NCBI GenBank assembly: GCA_964007475.1
Contig: OZ023275.1
Coordinates: forward strand, 24,141,052 to 24,205,051
Direction of reading: 5' to 3'
Source of the DNA: Hybos culiciformis
Taxonomy: Eukaryota; Arthropoda; Insecta; Diptera; Hybotidae
DNA length: 64,000 bases
Shown piece after piece: positions 12,305 through 24,600 of this stretch. Numbering within the stretch: the stretch's first letter is position 1; each line of letters opens with the position of its first letter. The notes under the pieces are model-generated. The model had not been told where the DNA came from and made no database searches. It worked only from the letters and a program-made list of their open reading frames with translations. The position numbers and the translations under genes were made by a program.

Positions 12305-15300
12305 AAGACTTAAAAATATTTACATAGAAGAAATAATTTTTCATAAGGTCGAGACTCATTGTTGTAAAATATAAGCTTTTGTACTTTTTTGTTTTTTGTT
12401 GAGTTCCAACGAATCGCAAATTTTTTAATTTTCACATATTCTAATTTTCTTTATAAATGGTATTTTAATTATTCATTTCAAATTCCGATAGATTAGCAAC
12501 TGTCGAAGAATTCTATGGCAAATATCTATGTTGTCAAAAAAAACCGAATAGTTTATATATTACTTAAAAAACTAACTTGATATGAAAAGCTTAAAAATTA
12601 AGATTGTGGTATAATTATTTTTTTCTAATGATGAATTTTGTGGATGAAAGCCGATATTTTATACCTTATATTAACAATTAATTTTTCAAAGATAATTTTG
12701 AATTAAACTAATTATTTTTTTTCATCAAAATTGTAAGCATTTAAGTTAAGTAATTAAATAAATTTCATGCTGAAACTTCTTGTTGCATTTAACTTATTAA
12801 TTCAACTAAGCTTTTCCAAAAACTTCCTCTAATTGAGTGTTTTAAATTTTATTAAAACTTGAAAAAATTATTTAAATTATTGTTAATTAATTTTGGAATC
12901 TTTTATAAAAGTGAATTAAATTTTTAGCATATCAGTCACAGAGCGTAATAAATTTTTTTTGAGGCCATTATGCTTATTATATTATAATGAGCATAATTAT
13001 ATGAAATTAATGTATGTTTAGTACTCAAAAAAATTTTTCTGTTGAATTTACGCTTAGAATCTGAAATTTATACAAGAAATAGAATAAAAGCTGAATTTTA
13101 ATTTGAACATAGAGTAAGAAAGTTAATTATTATATTTTGAAATGCTTATACGCAAAATAGAATAAAATAATTAGGCATTACTTAATTTTTAATTATGTTG
13201 TAAGACAAGTAATTCTGTATAAATAAGATTTTTCTTTAATAGCACACTGAAAGAAAATTGTTTGAAAGTAGAATTAAGAATTGCTATTGCAAAAACACAG
13301 TAAAAAGCATGGTTAAATTAAGTAATATTTTATACAATGAGCTTATTAAATCTTTCGATCTTAATCCCATGACCAATCCGAGAGAAATTAATTTTGGGAT
13401 TCTTTACATATTATATAGGGGTATATAATGTTAATTTCATTTATGTAGTTTTACATGATTTTGTATAAATATAAAATATTGATTTTTGAATGTTGTCTAA
13501 AGTAAACAGAGTGTAAACATTTAGTTCTATATATCTTATATTAATGTCTGCGGTAATTTTTATCTTTTTTATTCAAATGGTTGTTATTGTTACATTCAAA
13601 AACATGTTAACTTAAAGTAATTTAATTTTTGTAAAAAAAAGCATGGAAAAATTAAATGAAAATGTAAATATGAAAATATATGTATGGCAGCTATAAAATA
13701 AATAAATTTTTCATGCAAAAATAAAATTGTAATCCGCAATGCCATTGATTAATGGCAAAAAATAATTTTTAAAACATTTTACTTGTTCTCTTTACATTCT
13801 TCTACATCACAAAAATGATTTATCTTTCTTCTTCAGGAAAATTTCGATATTTTTAATGTGTTATTTACATAAAAAAAATTTATTTTAATATTTAGTCGAT
13901 TACTTTTGTTATTTCAGCTATCTGGAGTTAATTTCTAATCCTCTTTTTAAGTTTTTTTTTTAAATTTTCTCTAGATTAATTTAATTTTCAATCTAATGCC
14001 AAAATATTTTATAAATGTATATATAACATACATTTTGGTCAATGTAAAATTTTGTTTATTTTATCATAGGATTTTAATTCTAAAAATGTAGAGAAATAAA
14101 GAATAAATTAAAATATGTTTTAAAAAAAATTTTAATTTAAAAAAAAGAATAATATTAATAAAATTACTCTGACTAATTTGAAAATGAAATTATATATTTA
14201 ATTTAATTTTCCTTCATGATCCAATATAAATTTATTTTCATGGATTAAATGCGTATTTCTGGAATTTTTCACTCGAATTCATATTTTCGGATTGAAAATA
14301 TTCAGGTTAATTTTGGGATCATTGCACAATACAGAGATTTAATAAACTTCCCATCTGTTCCATAATTTTGTATCTTAACTCGCTAAATAAAAAAGGCTCT
14401 CGCACTAAACGTTTGCAAAAGAATGAATACAAATCTTTAAATCTATGTAATAATATATGTACAATATTATATATGTTTGTAAAATTTTTGAATCAGCATT
14501 TGTATATTTTCCCATTGAATTAAAAATTTTCTGAAAATGCAAAACTTTTTCTCAATGATTAATGAAACATTTATAACAAGTTCCTATGCTAATTTATTTT
14601 TCATTTTATGTATGTGTTTAAAATCGATTTTCGAATTTATATTTTATACACATTATAAAAATCTCATAATTTGCTAAAATTCTAATATTTCTATACATTT
14701 ATGTTATATGGTATATAATTCAATTTAATAAAACTCAAAGGATTCGTCTGAATCATCTAATTTTTGAATTTAATGATTGATGTTTTGTATGTTTATACAG
14801 GATACATTTATAAATATGTATCCTGTATGTTACAAATATTGTAACCTAGTTTTAAATCAAATTATTTTGTTAAAATATATACACAAAGAACAAATCACTC
14901 AAGAATAAACAATTTTATATATATGTTTTTGATCTATTAAAGTGAATAACTACATGTTTTTGCCGGTTGTTGTGGTTAAAATCAACAGATTAGATATCAC
15001 GAATAAGAATGTAAGTTTTATATTTCCAATTTTTGCTTTATTGATATATTATACTACAATTTTTAAGAAATCTATATATTTTGTTATTAATTTCGTTAGG
15101 ATTCTTAACAGTATAAATATGTTATCCAATTTTTACTTCTCAACGTAGTAAAAAATACTTGAAATCCTAAAAAATACAAAATTATCTTTAGATTAATCGA
15201 AAAACATTTATTTTAGTACATTTAAAATAAATTATAGTATGAAAAATTATTTCATAATGGTTTTAATATTAATATTCGTAATTGCAAATTGATAACGGAA

Positions 15301-16544
15301 ATGATACAATTGACCTTTTAATCACATTAACATAAATTATGAAAACCCAAACCCTTAAATCCTATTTAAACATAGATGTCACATTATTATTATAATGGTT
15401 AATATTTGAAAATTATTTTAAATACATATTTAATTATATGTAGATATAGTATGTTGGGAGCATGACATTTGTATAAATATTTGTAAACATAATATTATTT
15501 TATGTTTAAAATTATGTTGAAAAACTACGAATATACATAGAAAAGAGAATGAAAATTCGTTGTAATGAATTTTTATTTTATTAGAAAACTGACTAAGAAA
15601 AAATAGGATATAAAAAATTATAATTTTAAGGTTGAGAAATATACATAATAATTACTTATTAGCTATTTATTTGTTATCACATCATGAAATTGAAATGTAT
15701 ATATTTCTAGACAGAAAAAGCTTTTGCAAAATAATCCATTTTAATGTTTGTGTCAGCAGGAAAACAGGAACACTTATGATTCCAATTTTTTTTTTTCCTT
15801 TCATATCATTAAACATAATACTTGTACATTTATTGTGTGACACAATTTAATGAATCTGAGTAATATTTCTATTCATATTAAATTCATTCAATTACATTTA
15901 GGCATTAATTAATGTTATTTATAAAATTTTATAAATTACCGGTTATATTTTTTATTTTAACATGTTTATTTCCTGTTTGTTTTTTTTTTTTTTTTTTTTG
16001 TAAAGATTATTTGTTTTATCATTTACTATTAAATGTAATTGCCTCTAAAACGAATCATGAAAGTGATAAACTATGAACAACGTTTTTGGATTATGTTTCT
16101 ATGTAGAAATAAAAAGAAAGATACATTTTTATCTACTAATTTTTTTTTTTTTTTGTTATTATGTTTTTCTTTATGATAATACATAAATATTGTAATTATG
16201 TTATCATGTAACAAAGATACTTTTAACAACAGAGAAATATAACATAGATTTTAAGAAGGATTCACAAAATTAGTTACATACATATGTTGAGTTTGTAAAT
16301 AAAAACAGAACATAAAAAAAAAAGAAGAAAATAAGAATGTCTTTGTCAAACAAAATATGTTTGAAATTTTCTTTTGTTTTAATCAAAATATTTTTAAATT
16401 TTTTGTAATTTTTAGTGACATCAAAACTGAGTACGTAGTATCCTTAATTAAATGTCAAAATGAGATATTATATTTCTAGTGAATAAAAATTTTAGTCATT
16501 TTAAAAATACTACATTTGCGAAGAATTCAAAGATACGAAATTTT
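12305..16544. other. AT-rich non-coding DNA between the two 540-bp repeats
   Basis: No gene recognised. A small perfect inverted repeat TACAGGATACAT/ATGTATCCTGTA with an 8-base loop sits at about 14798-14829. Poly-T runs occur near 15982 and 16139. Confidence 0.5.
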
Positions 16545-17085
16545 TTTTAATGCGTTGGGGATCGTTATGTTGTATTTAGTGCTATAGAATTTAGATCACT
16601 AAATGGAGTATTATATGCGTCAATACACATGCAATCATTTAGATGCATTTGCGTAAATAATGAAAAAATTTAGATGCATCAGCGTATATAATGAAAAAAT
16701 TTAGATGCATCAGCGTAAATAATGAAATCATTTAGATGTTTCGTATTGAATATTACGTAATACCTAACAAACATAATATCTCTCAAAATATTTCAATACA
16801 GCCAAATACAAAAAAAAAAAAAAGAGAAAAAATGAAAAGAAAAAATATTCTCTCTTTGCAACTACCTCTCCCCTACGCATTGAAACAGTATATTTGATAT
16901 GTAAACAAAATTTGTTATACAACTCGTTCTGTATTTACACAAAAATACATTGACACTTGTCAATTTATATCACTCGACCGTCGGTCTCGTGATATAAGTA
17001 TTGACTCGTGTCAATGTATTTTTGTGTATACAGAACTCTTAATTAATAACAAATTTAGTTTACATATTCAATAATCTACTATTAA
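16545..17085. mobile_element. 540-bp repeat, copy 2, with palindromic right part
   Basis: Same orientation and almost the same sequence as 11765-12304, including the tandem array and the 206-bp palindrome (16880-17085). The palindrome is bounded by TTGA on the left and TTAA on the right, and its loop differs by one base (CGACCGTCGG instead of CGACCTTCGG). The flanks differ from copy 1 right up to the boundaries, so the two are separate insertions or a dispersed duplication, not an assembly repeat. Confidence 0.82.
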
Positions 17086-19457
17086 TGCTTATTAATAATG
17101 GACATAGAGCATATGTGTAAGAAAATATATACGGAAATATGTTATATATATATGTACCCAAAGTACGAAAGCACATTAATTTATTAAAATTTTATGAGCT
17201 TAATTTTGAATATAATGGACAAAGAGAATATTTAAAAATTTCAATAGAATTATGATGTGTGAAAGACAAAAAAAAATAATGAAAATTTGTTCTTTATTTA
17301 CATATCTTTTAATTTATTGATATTATTCACTTTATGATCGTCATTTTTCCAGAAAAAAAATAATTCTGTTTTGTTTTGTTGGAAAAATATAATTTCATTT
17401 TGAAACATAAATACTGATAAGAGGATTAAAATTGCTTAATTTCAAAATCCAGTTTATAGTTTTTTTTTTTTTTAATAAACTAAAAATAATATTGCTGTTT
17501 GTCTTAATATTGCATATAATATGTATTTCAGAATTTAAGCGTGCAGTCAATTTTTTATTAAATTATTTTGTAATTTATGATTTTTTATTTTTATGTTATT
17601 GAATGTATTTAATGCATAAAACTTATGTAAATGAGTAAAATATTTATAGAATTTTCCCAAAGGTTTTTGTTAGCTTGTCTTCATAGTTCCTTGTTCGTTA
17701 TTATTATTAATATTAAGTGACGAATAAAGAATTTTATCATTGTCACTCATATATGCAGAATAGCGTGGAAAACCGTAAAGGAAAATTATTAAAATATTCG
17801 TAGATGTGTGGAATATCTTAAATGAGCTTCTATTATCATGAACAAAGATATTATTTTTAACACAGTGCGATTATGTACGTGTGCAAAAGAAATTTATAGT
17901 TAATGAAAACAAGCTGACACAATTTTATATTATATTCTTATCGTAGTATGATTTTTAAGTTCTATATAGTTTTTATTTAAAAGAATAAAAATTTAATAAT
18001 ATTTTACTTTTATGAAAAAATTACTTAATCTTTTGTTAATAAATATCACCGAAAACAGATAGATATTTTTCAATCAACAATTTGTAGGGATTAAATAAGA
18101 ATAATAAGTGCTCCTGATTTTTACAGAATCAAATATATAATAATAAAAAATTATTGTTATTATTTCCAGATGTTTTCCAAAGCAAAATAAGCAGAAATTT
18201 ATAGTGGTTTTTATAACAATTTTTCATTTGTTTTTCAATATTTGTAAATAAACAATTTCACGTAAATCATTATCATGTTGTGTATATTTGTTGCATAAAA
18301 GTCAATTTGTTTTTTATTTTTATTTTTAATAACAATTATTGTCATTTAGTTTGTAAGTAAGTTGTTATTTATTATTAAGCTGATTATATCTAATAGAAAT
18401 AATTCTGCGAAATTATTTTTAAACTATAGAGTTTTTTAAATGTCCTCGAGAAATAGAGAAATAACAAAGATTTTTGTAAGCTATCGTATAAATATTAACT
18501 CTAACTCTTGAGTTTAATTCATAAAGCCAAATCAATTTATTAAATGCTTTCCTATACATCATCTGTGACATTGATACATATACTGACATTTTCTTCTTTA
18601 AAAATTTTTCAATTTTTAGAAAATTTGCAAAGAATGAAAATTTTCACTAAATAAATGTATGTACATTATTATTAAAGGAAGTTTAATTAATTTAATAATT
18701 TGATTTATTATCATTTTCTTTGAGTCAATAATGTAATATGCAAATGTGAATATGAGAAAAACTTTTTTAATATGTACAGAATTTTTTTTTTTTTAAATTT
18801 TATCTTCTAGCTAAATATTCTTTTCTGGTAATGAATTAATTTTTCGTTTCATTTAGTTGTGCGGTTATATGCCGGAATAATAAAATAAAATGATCTGTTT
18901 TTGGAATGAATTTATTAGGGTTTAAAGAAAACATTTTATTTTATTTTTTCAAATATATAAAATTTAAAATCTTTAAAGAATCGTTAACAAAAATAACATT
19001 ACGAGAGATATAAAATAAAACTTTAATCATGAAAATATTTGAAAAACTTTATATGAAAATTTGTTTAGAAAGAGAATAAATTTTTATTATTTTTTTTTGA
19101 AATAACGTACTTAAAAAAATAAAAAATAAAAAATAAAAATGAAAAATATTTCAAAATTTTCAGAACCATGTAATTTAGAAATTGTACAATTGAAAACATT
19201 TTTCTACAATGCATGTGTGCAAAACTGATTTAATTTCCATTTTTATTTCCTCATTTTTTTGTTTTGCTTGTTTTGGGAAAATTCATCACAATTTTCTCGG
19301 AATTTGAAAAACAAATGTATCTACATTTTGTTTAACTTTGCATTTTTTTAAATCTTTAAGAAAAATAATTTTTTTTAAATTTTAAAATAAGTTGATTTTC
19401 TCTTAAATTTTAATAAAAATTTTCTAAAAATTTAAGGATATACATAATAATACATAA
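17086..19457. other. AT-rich non-coding DNA
   Basis: No gene, RNA gene or repeat boundary recognised. Confidence 0.5.
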
Positions 19458-19459
19458 TA

Positions 19460-20096
19460 CAGGCATACCTCGTTTAGCGCTCATGATGCGTTCCTGAAAA
19501 TTGCTAAAAATTGAGCGTTAACAGAAACAGCGTTAAAAGAGGTGGTATTTACAGTAAAATATGGGGTTATGTTCCTAACCAATTTTTTTTTGGTACTTTG
19601 AAGTCAAAAATAAAAAAATTGTGTTTTGTTTTGAAAATTTTTTTTAATTCATTTATACTTTTTTTTGAAAATTAGAAACTGTCGATCACCGTTCTCAATT
19701 CGCCTAATAACATTCATTTTCATCTCCAACGTCAAGCTTTTTCTAGATTGTTTAGCAACATGTGTGTTTGGCTCACCCGTTCTTTTCTCGGCCATATTTT
19801 TTTTATAAGCAATTGATTTTTTTTTATTTAATGAATTTCATTTATTTCATCAAAATTACTGAGGTCTCTATCAAACCATGTCACTATTTCGAAAGAACAA
19901 TTAATACAATATTTCATATTAGGATTCCCTAAATTATAATTGTTTTTGAAATTTTGAAAAAGAGGGATTCCAACAATTATAAATATGAAATTAGAAAAAT
20001 AAAACGTTTTAAAAAATGCTTTAATGCAAAAAAAAATCAAAAGAGCGCTATAGCGAAACAGCGCTAAAAGAGGTAGCGTTAATCGAGGTATGCCTG
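19460..20096. mobile_element. pogo/Tigger-like non-autonomous element (637 bp)
   Basis: The ends are perfect inverted repeats CAGGCATACCTCG and CGAGGTATGCCTG, flanked by TA on both sides, as in Tc1/mariner-class elements. The CAGGCATACCTCG start is like that of Tigger/pogo elements. Just inside are GCGTTAA/AGCGCT motifs and a further near-repeat, AACAGCGTTAAAAGAGGT on the left and AACAGCGCTAAAAGAGGT on the right. No transposase frame is intact. Confidence 0.85.
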
Positions 20097-20098
20097 TA

Positions 20099-21160
20099 AT
20101 ACATAATATTTTCCTATTAACCCTAACCCTAGTATGTGGTAAATGTGGTTAGATCTTTTTACATTAAATTCTACAATTTTTTTTTAGATCGGGACGGGAT
20201 TGTAATTCATACTAAATATTATAAATTCTTTTAATTTGAATGACGCTCTTCTATCATGTCTTTTAGATATTCAATTAACTACGCTAAAAATAATATTATT
20301 GTAGACGCCAAAGAGGAAAGCATATGTATTTTGTAAACTTAGGATTACAGATACATATCTAATTATTTAACTGAACTATGAGATCCTTTATAAGAGTAAA
20401 CAAACTTCCCTTATATTGAGTAATTCTTATGATTTTTATTTCCGTTTTTTTACAATGAAAAAGTAAAAGAAAATATTTTATGAACGTATATATAATGTAG
20501 AATATTTGAACTGAAAAATTGTTTCTGAATCCAGAGCACATCAAGTAAAAAATATCTTTTAAATTTTTATAATAAATTTAATTTTTATTTTACAAACCAT
20601 CAAAATTTAATATGGATATAATTTGATAATTTATGAATTACATCATAATGTTTACTTTATACATTAAGCCGTTTAATATATTGGCTTAAAATAAGCGTAA
20701 ATTTAAAATATCTTACGACTAAAATACTATAAAAAACTTTTTTTTCCATAAAAACAATTTTTTTTGTATTTAATTTCAGAATCATAAAATGGATTTAAAA
20801 GATAATTTTATGCTTTTAAATTTTTTTTAAATATGTTTAAATATGTTTTCCACTAGAGAAAACATGTATCCAATATATTGAATAATAGTAATCATAAGAA
20901 TTTTTATCCATTAATAAATTTAAGAAAATTTTTTATTTATTGCTACAAATGCTTAATACATTATTGCTGTCATCCTTTTAGATTGAATTACTAAAAAAAA
21001 AAAATTCTAGATAAAGTGGTTATGCTGGATTAAACACTTATAATACTTTTAGAGCTCTAAAAAAATAGAAAAAAGTTTCCAAAACTATAAACTTTCCGAA
21101 TTTTAGAAAATCGTCATTTAAGGAAATTAATGGTTTCATTCCCACTTCGAAGTAGAATTT
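20099..21160. other. AT-rich non-coding DNA
   Basis: No gene recognised. The pair CCCTAACCCTA at about 20120-20131 is too short to be telomeric. Confidence 0.5.
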
Positions 21161-21605
21161 GTTTTTTTTTTTTTTTTTATTAAAGTTACCAAATCACTAT
21201 ATGGATTTGATAATGGTGACAGGAAGTTAAGACGGGATTAAAAAGTGGGACAGTTAGGAGGTAATAATTTACACTCTTCTTAAAGCGGCGCAGGTCGTAA
21301 ATCAAACGACCGCCAGCTGTCGGGAACAAATTTGATGGGAGAGCATTCCAGATTCTCGAGGTGCGAACTGAAAACGAATCTCCGAATCTCGTTCTATCAA
21401 TCTGGGAATTTTGTATCCGTTCCAACAAGGTATTTATAAAAAATGGAAATTGAACCTACATTGCGACGGTGATTGAGTGATGTTAATGAGCTGGTGGTTT
21501 GGTTGATTTTTTATCAATCTAATAGCCCTTCTCTGAACTTTGTCCAGGTACTCAAGGTGGGTTTTAGAAGCACCAGCCCATATTTACGAATTATATTCTA
21601 ATTTC
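21161..21605 (-). pseudogene. 5'-truncated LINE (non-LTR retrotransposon), 3' end
   Basis: Read on the minus strand, this encodes the C-terminal tail of a non-LTR reverse transcriptase polyprotein. An upstream segment reads THLEYLDKVQRRAIRLI. After frame changes it continues as SLNHRRNVGSISIFYKYL, then as a frame with DRTRFGDSFSVRTSRIWNAL and DLRRFKKSVNYYLL. The pattern HRRN...R(L/I)WNxLP...FKxxVNxYLL is typical of jockey/CR1-like ends in animals. A stop codon lies about 150 nt before a poly-A tail, seen as poly-T at 21162-21178 on the plus strand. It is heavily truncated and frameshifted, so inactive. Confidence 0.85.
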
Positions 21606-21631
21606 GGTCGTATGTAGGATTTTTTTTAATT

Positions 21632-21675
21632 TTTCAATTTGTCCACTTGAATTAAGTGTTTGTTTTGTTGAAAAG
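21632..21675 (+). repeat. SINE-tail-like fragment
   Basis: TTTTTCAATTTG, then CCACTTGAATTAAGTGTTTG, matches the tail of the tRNA-derived element at 55553-55590 with few changes. No tRNA-like head is present here, so this is a truncated copy or a tail shared with another retroelement. Confidence 0.6.
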
Positions 21676-24600
21676 ACAATTTTTTTAATTTTCCTAATTT
21701 TTTTTTGTATAAAATGTATTAAATTGATGCATCAAAATTTTCTTAGAAACTTTTTTTTTCCAAATTGCAAGTTCTTATTTTATATGAACTTAGTTAGAGA
21801 AAATTTTTCTAGATTTCTCAACATAAAATAAAAACGGGTTTACTGCGGATTCTAAAAAATGTTCAAGTTATATGCACATTGAGTTCTACATAAATATATA
21901 TTAAAATCAATTATTGTTCACTGGAATATAGATAATATTATAAAATTTATCACATTTGAATTTTATTTTTATAATATAGAATAGAAAGATAAATAAATAG
22001 AGTGGACAATAATATTCTGATTTATATTTAATATTATTTATTTAATAATATTAAAAAAAAAAAAAAATACCTACATATACTTAAAACTTAATACACAATA
22101 TTGTGTCATTATTTATTATTATTATTATTATTATTTTTATATTGTGGTTTTATTCGCACAGAAAAGAAGGATATTTTCATTATTCGAAATACTTCAATAG
22201 ATAAATTTTTTATTTTTTTTTTTTACATTAATTTATGAATGCAATGTTAAATGCTTTATATTCATAATTTCCTTTTTATTTTATTTATTTATTTCTTTTA
22301 TGTATAAATATTATATAAATATATATGTATTTCAATGAAAGAATATTTTATATTTTGCCTTTTATTAAAATAAATATGTATAAAATATAATATAAATATT
22401 AAAATTATGTTTATGAAATAAAAAATATAAGAAAAAGAAAATTCTAAAAGGGTTTACTTAAAAAAAACTCATAATCATAAATGCATGTATAATAATGAAT
22501 GATTTCAATTATTTTATGTACTTTAAGTTTTTATAGCTGTATAAAGATTTTTCCATTAAAAGAAAAATTTTAAAGAGATTTTTTTTCTACTTAAGTGATT
22601 GATTACAGAGCACTATAACTTAACTTAGAATGTCAAGAAAAGTTTTTAAATTATTTTTTATATATTGGCAATAATTAAAATTCAATTAATATAATTTGTG
22701 GCATTGAGAGTTTTTATATACGAAATTATTTTTAGCGAAATTGCTAACTTATATAATTGAAACTTTATTAAAAGTTTAAATTATGCTCTATAACTTTTCT
22801 TTCAATAATAGATAATTTTATCCTACATTAATTTCATACAATATACTTAATTCCAATGTGTTTTAATAAAATTATTATGTTATTTTAACTTTAGATGTTT
22901 CTCTTAAAAGTGGAATAGTTTTTTTTTTTTTAAATTAAAATATAAATAATTAATGTACATTCAAAAATATTAGAATTAAAAAAAAAAAACTAAAATTATT
23001 ATACGATTTTCTCTTAAATAATGAATAAATAAAAACATAAATAAATTAAAAGAAAAAAAAATTGTTTTTTCTATTATTTTTATGTTACGTGTAAATTAAA
23101 TTTATTTGGGTCAAAATAATATATTTTTGCGCGAAGTTTTAATTTAGTTAGTATATCTAAAAAAGAAAATACAAAGTCATGATTTTATCCGTGTACATAC
23201 ATTATATTTATATTATGCTTTCTTGCATAAATTGAATAGCTATTTTTTTTATTTTTAGAATTTATGTAATCCGACATAAATTGAGAAAAACTTCGTAACT
23301 TTTTTTTTTTTTTTTCATTTTTTCCACTAATAAAAAAGATTTTTTCCGCAACAATATAAATATTATTTACTTATATCTTTCAAGAAGATTTTTGAATTTT
23401 ATTGAATTTTTTTTTTTTTGTATATATATATATTATTATTTTTTTATTTTGTGAAAAGATAAGAAAAAAAAAAGAAGAAAATAAGAATTCTATACATTAC
23501 GCAGTAATTTAACTTTTTTTTTTTAAAGTTTTCGCGCTAAAATTGGATTGTGATGTACATATATATTTCTGATGCAAAAGTTATTAAAATAAATATATTA
23601 AATGCTGTAGTAATATAGTACATATTAGTATAAGTTTAATAATAGTTATGTAATAAAAAATTAGTATTTGTAATAAAAAAATTTATTACTTCTGTTTTAT
23701 ATTAAAAGAAAAATATAAATGTTTTAGTTATTTAAAGTTTTTTTTTATGGTTATTATTTTCAGAACATGATTATATATTTTATATTGTACCCATAATATA
23801 CTTCTATAGATTTATTTTTGAATATTAATAAACAGTAGGAGTGGGAAATTACTTGATTATAGCGCGAAAAATAATTGTTAAAAACCATCATTTTCATAAT
23901 GTAAAATTCAATATTTTCTTGAAATCAGTCACAATATTGGAATCAGTCACAATATTATTTTTTTTATCAACAAAATAAAATCTCTCGTTTAAACCCGGAT
24001 CGAAGTTTTACATATTTTTGTATTCTTAATTATAAGTATTAATTTAAATAACCTATACTTATGTAAAATAAAATCTTATAAATTGTCAAACTCAAATTCA
24101 TTCTGAAATATTAATAATTTCAACGAAATGCATTATAATTATAATATTAATTAAACTTATAATGATGTAAGTAAACAGTATAATTCCTACACGTTTTGTT
24201 TAATAATATTGAGCAATATTTAATTTGCATTAATTAGGTATATTATATTAAACAGAATTTAATGATTTTTTTTTTATATATTTTGGATTTACGAATTTTA
24301 ATTAAAATTTCATATTTAAATAAAAGAAATTAAAGAAATAAGTAACATAAAAGTATTTTAGTTAAAAGGTTAAAACATTAGTCACAACTGCAGAAGTTTA
24401 ATAGTACTGTTCTTGCGTGGCATAAATCCTATTGCATGGATATTTTAATTCCCAAAAGCAGAAGTTTCAGAACATTTCTAGAAAAAAAATTCATAAGCAA
24501 AAAAATAAATAGAAAAATAATATTATGATATGAATACGGAGAGAACAGGTATCAATGGAATATTTTTTCTGTCCTAATATTTTGATTAAAATTCTTCTAA

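Noticed and set aside
14798..14829. Small perfect hairpin as a possible microRNA
   Set aside because: Stem of 12 bp only; too short for a microRNA precursor.
20118..20133. Telomere-like CCCTAACCCTA
   Set aside because: Only two units, next to a transposon end; far too short.
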